From JAWLHU01 sp041690255 (GTDB lineage Bacteria; Bacillota; Sulfobacillia; Symbiobacteriales; Symbiobacteriaceae), in NCBI GenBank assembly GCA_041690255.1, contig JAWLHU010000021.1, forward strand, positions 25,408 to 89,407: a stretch of 64,000 nucleotides of DNA, given 5' to 3'. The notes under the pieces were generated by a model. The model was not told the origin of the DNA. It was given only the letters and a program-made list of their open reading frames with translations, and made no database searches. Every line of letters starts with the position of its first letter. Position 1 is the first letter of the stretch. Positions 8,637-16,901 of the stretch are shown here, piece after piece. The position numbers were made by a program, and so were the translations under genes.

Positions 8637-9098
8637 ATGACTCGCAAGTGGGTTATGCGGGCGTTGATCACGGTGGGTGCCGCCATTGGGGCCTTCCTGA
8701 TCTTCGCCGTAGCCCTTCAGGTGCCGGCGATCGGCAACACCATCGGCTCGCCGCAGGCCTGCGGTACCTGCCACGTCATGACTCGTGAGGTGGTCACCCT
8801 GGAGCGGAGCGCTCACCACGATCTCGCCTGCCTGGAGTGCCACAGTTCGACCGGTTTTGTCGAGAAGCCGGTGGAGGAGATCCAGTCCGCCAGCCGCCAT
8901 CTGTACATCTTCATGACCAACACGACCCCGGATATCATCAAGCCCCAGGAGCGCAGCCGCCTGATCATTCAGGAGAACTGCGCCACGTGCCATGCGTCCA
9001 CCCTGGGCGACACGCACGCCGCTGAGTTCAAGAGCGGCGGTCAGCTCTGTTTCGAATGCCACCGTGAGACCCCTCACGGCACTCCCCTTCGCAATTAA
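8637..9098 (+). CDS. nrfH: NrfH-type tetrahaem cytochrome c quinol dehydrogenase
   Basis: A 153-residue NapC/NirT-family protein with one N-terminal membrane anchor (about residues 7-27) and four haem motifs: CGTCH, CLECH, CATCH and CFECH. It takes electrons from menaquinol and passes them to NrfA at the outer face of the membrane. The ATG at 8637 follows GGAGGTGATGAC. nrfA begins 25 nt downstream, the standard nrfHA pairing. Confidence 0.95.
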   Translation: MTRKWVMRALITVGAAIGAFLIFAVALQVPAIGNTIGSPQACGTCHVMTREVVTLERSAHHDLACLECHSSTGFVEKPVEEIQSASRHLYIFMTNTTPDIIKPQERSRLIIQENCATCHASTLGDTHAAEFKSGGQLCFECHRETPHGTPLRN

Positions 9099-9123
9099 CG
9101 TCCTGTAAGGAGGAACTCCACAC

Positions 9124-10419
9124 ATGAACCGCTCGCTTTCGATTCTGCTGGCGGCGATTCTGGCCGTCGGCCTCATTGGTGGCGGTGCTTTCTACTACCT
9201 CGCCAACAAGGAAGAGGCCGCTGAGAAGCCGGTTATCGGCGCGATTGCCAAGGATGAGCTCGATCCCAAGGCCTTCTCCCTCGTCTATCCCAGCCACTAT
9301 GACTCCTGGCTGAAGAACGCCGAGATGCACGAAGCTGTCCTGAAGTACGGCACCTCGGAGAAGAAGTCCAGCCGCCTTGATCAGTTCCCCTACATGAAGG
9401 TCCTCTGGGCCGGTTATGGCTTCTCCAAGGAGTATAACGAAGCCCGTGGCCACTACTACGTCCTGGATGACACCCTGGGCGGCAACGGCACCGTTGGCAC
9501 CCAGCGGTTCAACGACAAGACCAACCTGACCTGTATGTACTGCAAGTCGGCGGAGGTCCCCGGCCTGATCGAGAAGATGGGCGACGCCTTCTACAACACC
9601 AAGATCTTTGAGGGTGACAACAAGGATCTCTTCGTCCATCCTGTCTCCTGCTCGGATTGCCACAACCCCGAGACCATGGAGCTCCGGGTCACCCGCCCGA
9701 ACATCGTCGAGGCGCTGGCTCGCCGTGGCTTCGATATCTCGAAGGCGACCCGCCAGGAGATGCGCACCTTCGTCTGCGCCCAGTGCCACGTGGAGTACTA
9801 CTTCAACCCGAAGGATGCCAACAGCGTCACCCTCCCGTGGGACAAGGGCTTCGAGCCTGAAGATATGTACGCCTACTACCAGGAGCAGGGCTTCTCTGAC
9901 TGGAAGCACCCGCAGACCGGTGGCGGCATGCTGAAGGCGCAGCACCCCGAGTTCGAAATGTTCCAGGGCAGCGCCCACCAGCGGGCCGGCCTCTCCTGTG
10001 CTGACTGCCACATGCCCTATATGAAGGAAGGCTCCACCAAGATCTCTTCGCACTGGTGGACCTCCCCCTTCCGGACCTTCGAGCAGTCCTGTACGCAGTG
10101 CCACAAGGAGAGCAAGGAAGAGATGGGCCAGCGCGTCCTGAATACCCAGGATCGCGTGAAGGAAGGGCTCGACCGGGCCGGTAAGGCCAACGAGGCGGCC
10201 ATTCTTGCGATCGAGGCTGCGATCAAGGCCAACGGCGACGCCAAGCTGATCGACGAGGCTCGTGCCCTGCATCGTGAGGGTCAGTTCTACTGGGATCTCG
10301 CCTCGGCCGAGAACTCCTTCGGCTTCCACAACCCGCAGAAGTTCATGGAGACCATAGCCGATGCGATCGACCTGGCCCGCCAGGCTGAGCTGAAGGCTGT
10401 GCAGGCTACTGCCAAGTAG
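9124..10419 (+). CDS. nrfA: Ammonia-forming cytochrome c nitrite reductase NrfA
   Basis: 431 residues, with an N-terminal signal/anchor (about residues 5-23) and five haem sites: the catalytic CMYCK (lysine-ligated haem 1) plus CSDCH, CAQCH, CADCH and CTQCH. The CXXCK site and its position identify NrfA, which reduces nitrite to ammonium by six electrons. The hydrophobic N-terminus may stay as an anchor, as expected for a cell without a periplasm. GGAGGAACTCCACAC precedes the ATG; a strong terminator follows. Haem attachment needs the ResABC system encoded at 1699-4907, which in System II organisms can handle the CXXCK site through specific synthetases; whether ResBC here does so is unknown. 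Confidence 0.96.
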   Translation: MNRSLSILLAAILAVGLIGGGAFYYLANKEEAAEKPVIGAIAKDELDPKAFSLVYPSHYDSWLKNAEMHEAVLKYGTSEKKSSRLDQFPYMKVLWAGYGFSKEYNEARGHYYVLDDTLGGNGTVGTQRFNDKTNLTCMYCKSAEVPGLIEKMGDAFYNTKIFEGDNKDLFVHPVSCSDCHNPETMELRVTRPNIVEALARRGFDISKATRQEMRTFVCAQCHVEYYFNPKDANSVTLPWDKGFEPEDMYAYYQEQGFSDWKHPQTGGGMLKAQHPEFEMFQGSAHQRAGLSCADCHMPYMKEGSTKISSHWWTSPFRTFEQSCTQCHKESKEEMGQRVLNTQDRVKEGLDRAGKANEAAILAIEAAIKANGDAKLIDEARALHREGQFYWDLASAENSFGFHNPQKFMETIADAIDLARQAELKAVQATAK

Positions 10420-10444
10420 TTCCCCTGCCCTGACCCCATAAAAT

Positions 10445-10495
10445 GACCAGGGCCGCCACGCACTCTCTCGTGGCGGCCCTGGTCTTCTCGTTCCT
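10445..10495 (+). terminator. Terminator of nrfHA
   Basis: A perfect 16-bp stem, GACCAGGGCCGCCACG and its complement CGTGGCGGCCCTGGTC, with an 8-nt loop, followed by TTCTCGTTCCTT. Confidence 0.85.
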
Positions 10496-10591
10496 TCATT
10501 AATATAGGTCGCCAGATGGAGCGCAAGACGCGCGAAACCTTTCGGGCAGATCCATCGTTATATCTCATGTAACAACATGGAGGTGATGTTC

Positions 10592-11578
10592 GTGAGAGGA
10601 CTCGTGACGATCCCCGTCGCCGTTCTGCTCCTGCTGCCCGTCGCTGCCCTGGTTCTGAACGGCAACCTCAGGGTCCCCTCCCGGGCCGAGGCCTCCCCGG
10701 TGGTCCCTGTCGCATCGGTACCATCCACCCCTGAAGAAGAGACCCCGGAGCCCGCACCGGTGCCCGTACAGCCCGAGATACGGGAGCCTGAACAGAGCAC
10801 ACCGGAGCCCCCGCCTGCACCGCCCGCCTGGGTGAAGGCCGAGGCCCTGGAGACCGCTGTGGCCGAAGCCATGGACGGCTTCTCCGGCGAGTACAGCGTG
10901 ATCGTGCAGGACGTAGCCACAGGGGATCGCTGGACCCACAACCCCGATCAGCGGTACCACCCGGCGAGCACGATCAAGATGCCCGTCACCCTCTACACGC
11001 TGGAGCAGTACCGGGCCGGAAAGATCACCTGGCAGGACGGCATTGTCTACACCCCCGCCGACTTTGAGAGCCCCGGGGGCGGTGCCTTCGAGACAGCCGA
11101 GTTCGGCGGCGTCTACCCGATTGAGAACCTGGTCAACCGATCGCTCATCTACAGCAACAACGTCGCGGTCAACATGCTCGGGCGCCACTTCGGCTGGCGC
11201 AACATTGAGGCCTGGACCCGCACGATCGACGGCGAACTCTTCCGGGGCCCCGAGGTGACCGCCCTGTCCGAATTGGGCTGGTGGCTCCACCTCCACAAGC
11301 TCTCCCAGGAGGATCCGGAGAGTGCCGAGCTACTGCTGGCGCCCCTGAGGCAGGTAGCCTACGATGGGCGGATCACCGCCGGCCTCCCCGCCGAGGTGCC
11401 CCACCTGCACAAGTTCGGCTCCTACAACGGCAATTATCACGATGGGGGCATTATCTACACCGACCAGCCCTACATTCTGATCGTCCTGACCGGCGGAGGC
11501 ACGGTAGATGAGGCCGATGCCGCCATTGCCCGAGTCTCAACGGCTGTCTACCAGGTCATGACCGAACAGGCGCCCTGA
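10592..11578 (+). CDS. Exported serine hydrolase of the class A beta-lactamase/PBP fold
   Basis: An N-terminal hydrophobic segment and a Pro/Glu-rich linker (about residues 30-75) lead into a beta-lactamase2-type domain. The motifs are SxxK in HPASTIKMPVT, SxN in IYSNNVAVN, and KFG in HKFGSYNGNYHDGG in place of the usual KTG. The class A omega-loop ExxLN glutamate is not evident, so a cell-wall carboxypeptidase or esterase role is at least as likely as antibiotic hydrolysis. I start it at GTG 10592, 8 nt after GGAGG; in-frame ATGs at 10577 and 10586 overlap or crowd that site. It has its own hairpin downstream. Confidence 0.85.
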   Translation: MRGLVTIPVAVLLLLPVAALVLNGNLRVPSRAEASPVVPVASVPSTPEEETPEPAPVPVQPEIREPEQSTPEPPPAPPAWVKAEALETAVAEAMDGFSGEYSVIVQDVATGDRWTHNPDQRYHPASTIKMPVTLYTLEQYRAGKITWQDGIVYTPADFESPGGGAFETAEFGGVYPIENLVNRSLIYSNNVAVNMLGRHFGWRNIEAWTRTIDGELFRGPEVTALSELGWWLHLHKLSQEDPESAELLLAPLRQVAYDGRITAGLPAEVPHLHKFGSYNGNYHDGGIIYTDQPYILIVLTGGGTVDEADAAIARVSTAVYQVMTEQAP

Positions 11579-11598
11579 CCCAAGGCCGTGCCCTCCCT

Positions 11599-11630
11599 GC
11601 GGCCCGCCCATGATGGCGGGCCGCTTCCGC
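11599..11630 (+). terminator. Hairpin terminator after the serine hydrolase gene
   Basis: GCGGCCCGCC and GGCGGGCCGC form a 10-bp stem with a 6-nt loop, 20 nt past the stop at 11578. The tail (TTCC) is weak. Confidence 0.55.
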
Positions 11631-11689
11631 GAGCCGAGTCCATTGTGGTACAATCCCGGAAGATCTTTTTCGCAAGAGGAGCGAGCGAC

Positions 11690-12559
11690 ATGGCGAAGCT
11701 TGATCCAATCTCTATTACCAGCGAGACCCACGGGCTGGCGGGCAATTTCGTCCTCCCGGACGACGCAACCCCCGAGAGGCCGGTGCCCGGGGCCGTGGTG
11801 CTCGGCGGCCCTGGACCGCTGCCGCTCCAGCGCTACACCAGCGACGGCGCCCGCAACTGGCCCGTCACCTGGTCGGAGGCCTTCGGCAACGCCGGCCTGG
11901 CCGGGCTCTGCTTCGACCAGCGTGGGAGCGGCCTCTCCTCGGGGCTGTACCACGAGGCCGACTGGGACGACCTGTACGATGATGCCAGGGCCGCAGCCGA
12001 ACTGCTGGGGGTCCAGCCCGAGGTCGGGCGAACCGCGGCAATCGCCTGGGCCGATGGCGCCAACTTCGCCCTCCGGCTCGCGGCCGAGGGGAAGGTGGAT
12101 GCGCTGATCCTCCTGGCCCCCGGGTTCCTGACCGCCGAGGAGCGCTACGCCAGGCAGATGAGCACCCTCGCCGCACGCAAGGGGCTCTCGGACCGGGTGG
12201 TCCAGATCCGTGTTAACCAGTGGCGCGCCGAAATGCAGGAGATCGTCAAGCGGGTGGAGCAGGGCGAGACCACCGCCGTCACCACCGTGGGGGATGAGCA
12301 GGTGACCACCAACCTGGTCCGCTTTCTGCAGAGCAGCATCTTCGACCCGGCACCGATCGCCGGGCGGGTGACCGTGCCGGCGCTGATCCTGCACGGAGCC
12401 GACGACGGCGTCATTCCGCCCGCCGAGTCCGAGCAGTTGGCCCATACGCTCGCCGGGCCTGTGGAACGCCGGGTCTACCCGGGCGAGGCCCACTTCCTCT
12501 ACCGCAGCCAGCGGGCCATGCAGGAAGCGATCACCTGGATGCAGTCCACCCTCAAGTAA
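11690..12559 (+). CDS. Alpha/beta-hydrolase-fold protein lacking the nucleophile serine
   Basis: 289 residues with the dienelactone-hydrolase/acyl-peptidase-like layout. There is an early oxyanion-type strand (VVLGGPGPLPLQRY), a DQRGSG turn (LCFDQRGSGLSS), a late acid in LHGADDGVIPP and a histidine in YPGEAHFLY. At the nucleophile elbow, where GxSxG is expected, the sequence is AIAWADGANFAL, so alanine occupies the serine position. It may be catalytically inert, use another residue, or bind ligands. The start is ATG 11690, after AGAGGA; the upstream in-frame extension overlaps a terminator hairpin. A strong terminator follows the gene. Confidence 0.8.
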   Translation: MAKLDPISITSETHGLAGNFVLPDDATPERPVPGAVVLGGPGPLPLQRYTSDGARNWPVTWSEAFGNAGLAGLCFDQRGSGLSSGLYHEADWDDLYDDARAAAELLGVQPEVGRTAAIAWADGANFALRLAAEGKVDALILLAPGFLTAEERYARQMSTLAARKGLSDRVVQIRVNQWRAEMQEIVKRVEQGETTAVTTVGDEQVTTNLVRFLQSSIFDPAPIAGRVTVPALILHGADDGVIPPAESEQLAHTLAGPVERRVYPGEAHFLYRSQRAMQEAITWMQSTLK

Positions 12560-12564
12560 GGCGA

Positions 12565-12612
12565 AGAACCGGGGACTCGGTCAATGACCTGACCGTCCCC
12601 GGTTCTTTTGTG
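12565..12612 (+). terminator. Intrinsic terminator after the alpha/beta-hydrolase gene
   Basis: AGAACCGGGGAC pairs with GTCCCCGGTTCT, with additional pairing GGTCA/TGACC inside, followed by TTTGTGCTCTTT. Confidence 0.85.
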
Positions 12613-12710
12613 CTCTTTCTGTCGGAACCCTGCGAAGATTGAAGGGTTATGATCCAAATCACAGTATTGGATATAGATAAGTTCATCTTTAAAAGGTCAG
12701 GGGGAGATAG

Positions 12711-15700
12711 ATGCAGACCTCCCGTGCAACCAGACTTCTTGTGGTCGCCGCTGCCATCGAGTTCGCCACCGGGGTGAGCCTGTACGCCTTCCCGCGCGAC
12801 TTCCCCCCGGCCATGTACGCCCCCCTGATTCCTTACATACCGCAACTCTCCGCGGCGCTCCTCTGCGGGGGCCTTTTCCTGCTCCTAGTCGTCCGCTACC
12901 AGTTGCCAGTGCTCCTCCGGCATGCGCTTGCACTCCTGGCCACCCTGCCCCTGCTGATTCTGGCCCGATACATCCTCTCGACGGGGGGGTTCACCGGCGC
13001 CACCGCCTATCTCCTGCTGGCGACCGGCATGGCCGTCGCCCCTTGGGTAGAGCGGGCCCGGGGGGAGAGGGCCCTCGACCTCTTCCCCCTCACCCTCGGT
13101 GCGATCCGCCTGGTGATTGGGACGCTCTGGACCTTTCTGCCCGAGATCTTCTTCTCGCCGGCCTTCCAGCCCATTCGCCCGCTGCTGCAGGGATTGGGCC
13201 CGCTCTCGCTCGCCGTTGGCCTCCTCATGATCCTCCCCCTTCAGGGGCGGCTCCCGCGCTGGGCCCGCCGCATGCTCGGCGCCGGCCTGCCGCTCGTCCT
13301 GACCTACACCTTCTCTGTCACCGGGACCTGGACCGGCGTGATCCTCTGGGTCCTCTGGGCAGCGGGGGCGCTCCTGGACTCGAACCGCTTCTTCCGGCCC
13401 ATGGGGCCGGGTGCGGAGAACGGGCTCCTGGCCGAGCAGGAGGAGGAATGGGTCTATCGGACCCTTCCGGCCATTGAGACCGGGACCTGGCTCCTGACCC
13501 TGCTTGTGGTGGTGCTCACGGCTCTTCTCGGCCCCAGCGCCACCGAGTCCATGCCCCGGGCCTTCCTCTTCGTCCTCCTGCTCTCGGCCTACAACGTGAC
13601 GGTCTACTGGGTCCTGCCCCCCATCGGGACGCCCCGCACCCGGATTTACCTCCACCTCTTCGTCCTGGCTGCATCGATCGGCATTCTGCTCTCCGGGGCC
13701 GGTTCGGTCGCCGGCGCACTCCTCCCGCTGATGCTCGCCATTCCCATGGTCGCAGCACGAACCGGTGGCCTGCGTTGGGGCTACGCCACCCTCGCCTTCG
13801 TCCTGCTGGTCCTCACCCTCTCCACACTGGCCGATCTCTGGTTGGACCAGCATCCGGCCGGACAGGTGGCCGTCACCTTTGCCGTCCAGCTCTTCACCCT
13901 CGCTGCGACCGGCGCCACGGGCGTCATGGCAGCCGCCGACCAGCGCCGCACCTTCCGGCAACTCCGCGCCACCACCGGGGACCTGACCCGGCGGCATGCG
14001 GAGCTGGAGGCCGCCTATCAGCTTCTGGCCGCGCAGGGCGAGGAGCTGGCCGCCCAGCAGGATGAGCTGATCAACCAGCACGAGAAGCTCCAGGAGCAGA
14101 GCACCATCCTCCGTGCCCAGCGCGATGAACTCGAGGAGAGCGAAAGCCGCTTCCGCACCTCGTTCCAGAACGCCCCCAACGGCATGGCGCTCTTCAGCTT
14201 GGACCGGATGATCCTCCAAGCTAACCGGGCCATGGCCGAGATGCTCGGCTACACCCAGGCGGAGCTGGTCGGGCGAACGGCCGAATCGATCAGCCATCCG
14301 GAGGACTACCCCGAGCGCGTGGCGCCCCTGGAAGATCTCCTGGCCGGTCGGCGGGACGGGTACCAGTTGGAGAAGCGCTTCCTGCACCGGGACGGCCATC
14401 CGATCTGGGTCAACCTGCACGTGGCCGTGATCCGGGATTCCCTGAACCATCCGCGCTACCTGATCGCGCAGATGATCGATATCACCGAGCGCCGCCGTGC
14501 CGAGGAGCAACTGCGAAGGTTGGCCAACTACGACCCGCTGACCGACCTGCTCAATCGCCCCCGCTTCGAGGCCGATATGGAGAGGCATCTTCAGGACGCC
14601 GCCCGCTCGGGTGCATCCGGCGCCCTGCTCTTCCTCGACTTCGACCAGTTCAAGTACGTGAACGACTCGCTCGGACACCGAGCCGGTGACGAGCTGCTGA
14701 AGGGGCTCGCCCGTGTCCTGGAGCGGGCGGTCGGCATGCTGGGGCCGGTCGCCCGGCTCGGAGGTGACGAGTTTGCGATCTACCTGCCCGGGGCGGATGT
14801 GGAGCAGGCCGAGACGGTTGCCACCCGGCTGCTGGAGACGGTCCGCAAACATATCGATGTGGTTGGTGGACAGCAGGTGGGCATGACCGTCTCGATCGGC
14901 ATTGCCCTCCACCCGGAGCACGGACGGACGGTAGAGGAGCTGATGCTCCACGGTGATCTGGCCATGTACCAGGCGAAGGCGGGCGGTCGGAACCGCTACC
15001 GGGTCTACGCGCTCGATCAGATCGAGGAGGAGATGGGCTCCAAGCTGAACTGGGAGCGGCGAATCCGTGAGGCGCTGGCCGATGACCGCTTCGTCCTGCA
15101 CTACCAGCCGATCCTTGACCTGGCCACGAACAGCGTGACCGCCTACGAAGCCCTGCTCCGCCTGCGGGAGCCAGACGGCGCCCTGATCTCCCCCGGGCAG
15201 TTCCTCGGGGTGGCCGAGTCCTACGGCCTGATCCACGCCATTGACCGGTGGGTGGTCAGCCAGGCGATTCGGACCATCGCGGAGCAGCGCCGGAACCGCC
15301 GCCGGATCGGCCTGGCGGTCAACCTCTCCGCCCGGGCCTTTGCGGACGTGGAACTCCTGCCCCTGATCAGGGAGGAGCTGATCTGGCACGATGTCGACCC
15401 CGCCGCCCTGACCTTCGAGATCACCGAAACGGCAGCCGTCGCCGATATCCAGACCGCCCGGAAGTTCATTGAGACCCTGACCGAGATGGGCTGCCGCTTC
15501 GCCCTGGATGACTTTGGTGCCGGCCTCTCCTCCCTGTACTACCTCAAGAGCCTGCCGGTCTCGTGCCTGAAGATCGATGGCAGCTTTATCGAGCGCCTGC
15601 CGGAGGAGCCGGTCGACCAGAAGATGGTCCGGGCCGTGGTGACCCTGGCGAGGGAGCTGGGCATTCGGACCGTGGCCGAGTATGTCAGTTCGGATGAAAC

Positions 15701-15782
15701 GCTTGTGCTGCTCCGCAGCCTTGGCGTGGACGCCGTGCAGGGCTATCACATCGGCGTGCCCGGACCGCTGCCGCAGCAGTAA
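12711..15782 (+). CDS. Membrane PAS-GGDEF-EAL cyclic-di-GMP turnover protein
   Basis: 1023 residues. About residues 1-430 form a large polytopic membrane region with many helices. A coiled-coil linker (about 430-475, rich in EELAAQQDELINQ-type heptads) joins a PAS domain (about 475-600) to GGDEF (about 605-770; intact motif RLGGDEFAIY) and EAL (about 785-1015; YEALLRL, NLSARAF, EITETA, DDFGAGLSS, LKIDGSFI, QGYHIG). Both catalytic sites look intact; no RxxD inhibitory site precedes GGDEF. The protein could make or degrade c-di-GMP depending on the membrane/PAS signal. The ATG follows AGGGGGAGATAG. It is a stand-alone gene bounded by terminators. Confidence 0.93.
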   Translation: MQTSRATRLLVVAAAIEFATGVSLYAFPRDFPPAMYAPLIPYIPQLSAALLCGGLFLLLVVRYQLPVLLRHALALLATLPLLILARYILSTGGFTGATAYLLLATGMAVAPWVERARGERALDLFPLTLGAIRLVIGTLWTFLPEIFFSPAFQPIRPLLQGLGPLSLAVGLLMILPLQGRLPRWARRMLGAGLPLVLTYTFSVTGTWTGVILWVLWAAGALLDSNRFFRPMGPGAENGLLAEQEEEWVYRTLPAIETGTWLLTLLVVVLTALLGPSATESMPRAFLFVLLLSAYNVTVYWVLPPIGTPRTRIYLHLFVLAASIGILLSGAGSVAGALLPLMLAIPMVAARTGGLRWGYATLAFVLLVLTLSTLADLWLDQHPAGQVAVTFAVQLFTLAATGATGVMAAADQRRTFRQLRATTGDLTRRHAELEAAYQLLAAQGEELAAQQDELINQHEKLQEQSTILRAQRDELEESESRFRTSFQNAPNGMALFSLDRMILQANRAMAEMLGYTQAELVGRTAESISHPEDYPERVAPLEDLLAGRRDGYQLEKRFLHRDGHPIWVNLHVAVIRDSLNHPRYLIAQMIDITERRRAEEQLRRLANYDPLTDLLNRPRFEADMERHLQDAARSGASGALLFLDFDQFKYVNDSLGHRAGDELLKGLARVLERAVGMLGPVARLGGDEFAIYLPGADVEQAETVATRLLETVRKHIDVVGGQQVGMTVSIGIALHPEHGRTVEELMLHGDLAMYQAKAGGRNRYRVYALDQIEEEMGSKLNWERRIREALADDRFVLHYQPILDLATNSVTAYEALLRLREPDGALISPGQFLGVAESYGLIHAIDRWVVSQAIRTIAEQRRNRRRIGLAVNLSARAFADVELLPLIREELIWHDVDPAALTFEITETAAVADIQTARKFIETLTEMGCRFALDDFGAGLSSLYYLKSLPVSCLKIDGSFIERLPEEPVDQKMVRAVVTLARELGIRTVAEYVSSDETLVLLRSLGVDAVQGYHIGVPGPLPQQ

Positions 15783-15785
15783 GGG

Positions 15786-15810
15786 GGGCAAGGAGTCACT
15801 CCTTGCCCCG
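15786..15810. terminator. Bidirectional hairpin between convergent genes
   Basis: GGGGCAAGGA and TCCTTGCCCC flank GTCAC, between the GGDEF-EAL gene (plus) and the convergent hypothetical gene ending at 15819. No poly-T tail on the plus side. Confidence 0.6.
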
Positions 15811-15818
15811 TCGCTCAC

Positions 15819-16367
15819 CTATTCGGCAGCATCATCATCGTCGACGTTGATCGGGAGGAAGGAGTCGTCGTCCCAGGTGAGCTTCACGCAGGGGCCGATG
15901 TTGGCGACGTTCTCCTCCGCCACGCCGATCACCATGCGGGTCCCCTGGGGGACGGTGATCTTCAGGAGGGCGAGGAGTTGCCTGAGGTCGGCCCGGAAGT
16001 GCCGTCCCTGGTGATACCACTCCAGGTTGAGCCAAGCCGGGCTCTGCGACTCCCTGGGTACGCCCCACAGGGCTCGCTCCTCGCCGGGCACCGGGTAGAT
16101 CTCGAGGGCGACGGGCAGCGGGCTCTTCAGTCCGGCCTTGCCGGCGGCATTGACCACCGCATCGGCCGCAAGGAGCGTCGCTCGACCCATGGCGCTGTCC
16201 CAGCGAACCCGAATGCTGGCAGGAGCCACGGTCTTCGGATGGGCCCCGACCTTGCTCAGGTCCAGGGGGCTGGGCGTGGCAGGGGCTTGGGGAACCGAAT
16301 GCGAGCTCGCCGCCGTGTTCGCCAGATCCTTCGTCGGGTCCTCGCGCCGCCGATCATCTGCGGACAT
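15819..16367 (-). CDS. Hypothetical protein, acidic C-terminus
   Basis: 182 residues. The first 45 are low-complexity and probably disordered (A/S/P-rich). A compact mixed alpha/beta segment follows (about 50-170; for example LEIYPVPGEERALWG and WLNLEWYHQGRHFRADLRQLL), and then an aspartate-rich tail, VDDDDAAE. There is no signal peptide, membrane helix or recognisable catalytic motif. GGGAGAG precedes the ATG at 16367. I do not recognise the family. Its neighbours (c-di-GMP protein on one side, tandem repeat and Tcp module on the other) give no functional hint. Confidence 0.65.
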   Translation of the reverse strand: MSADDRRREDPTKDLANTAASSHSVPQAPATPSPLDLSKVGAHPKTVAPASIRVRWDSAMGRATLLAADAVVNAAGKAGLKSPLPVALEIYPVPGEERALWGVPRESQSPAWLNLEWYHQGRHFRADLRQLLALLKITVPQGTRMVIGVAEENVANIGPCVKLTWDDDSFLPINVDDDDAAE

Positions 16368-16506
16368 GTGACCACTCTCCCTCCAAGGATGTCGTGGAGC
16401 CTGATGTGATTGTACAACATTGAATCATCAGATATCCAGAAGAGTGTGGGAATGTTCGGGGGGCGTGCGGGTCGTTACTCGAAGCGGTTGCCTCCCATCG
16501 GCACCT

Positions 16507-16800
16507 GGTCGGAGGCTGTCGGCTTCGTGTCGGAGACCGTCGGCTTCGTGTCGGAGACCGTCGGCTTCGTGTCGGAGGCTGTCGGCTTCGTGTCGGAGAC
16601 CGTCGGCTTCGTGTCGGAGGCTGTCGGCTTCGTGTCGGAGACCGTCGGCTTCGTGTCGGAGCCCGCCGGCATCGGGTCGGAGACCGTCGGCTTCTGGTCG
16701 GAGACCGTCGGCTTCTGGTCGGAGACCGTCGGCTTCGTGTCGGAGGCTGTCGGCTTCTGGTCGGAGGCTGTCGGCATCGGGTCGGAGCCGATCATCCTCT
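16507..16800. repeat. 21-nt tandem repeat (minisatellite), about 14 units
   Basis: Units of the form GTCGGAGACCGTCGGCTTCG plus one base recur in direct head-to-tail order with no spacers. Variation is concentrated at two spots: GACC/GGCT/GCCC in the middle and TTCGT/TTCTG/ATCGG at the end. Since 21 is divisible by three and no unit makes a stop, the array is open in several frames. Plus frame 16410-16844 gives SETVGFV heptads, and the minus strand 16822-16475 gives SDTKPTV heptads. Neither reading has a convincing ribosome binding site, so I annotate the array as DNA repeat with uncertain coding status. It lies directly upstream of the tcp-like operon (first gene starts at 16902). Confidence 0.9.
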
Positions 16801-16901
16801 TATCGGAGAGACTGCCATCCATACTTGATTCAAAAGAGGACTAATAGGATAAATCTCGAACTAAAAGTGTCGGTACTTGTTCAGACCAGGAGGCTTTCTG
16901 A

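Noticed and set aside
12885..15818. 977-residue open frame on the minus strand
   Set aside because: It is antisense to the full-length GGDEF-EAL gene, whose motifs are intact. Long antisense frames are expected in high-GC DNA with G/C-rich third positions, and no domain is recognisable in it.
16507..16800. CRISPR array
   Set aside because: Units are contiguous 21-mers with no unique spacers, and no cas genes are present.
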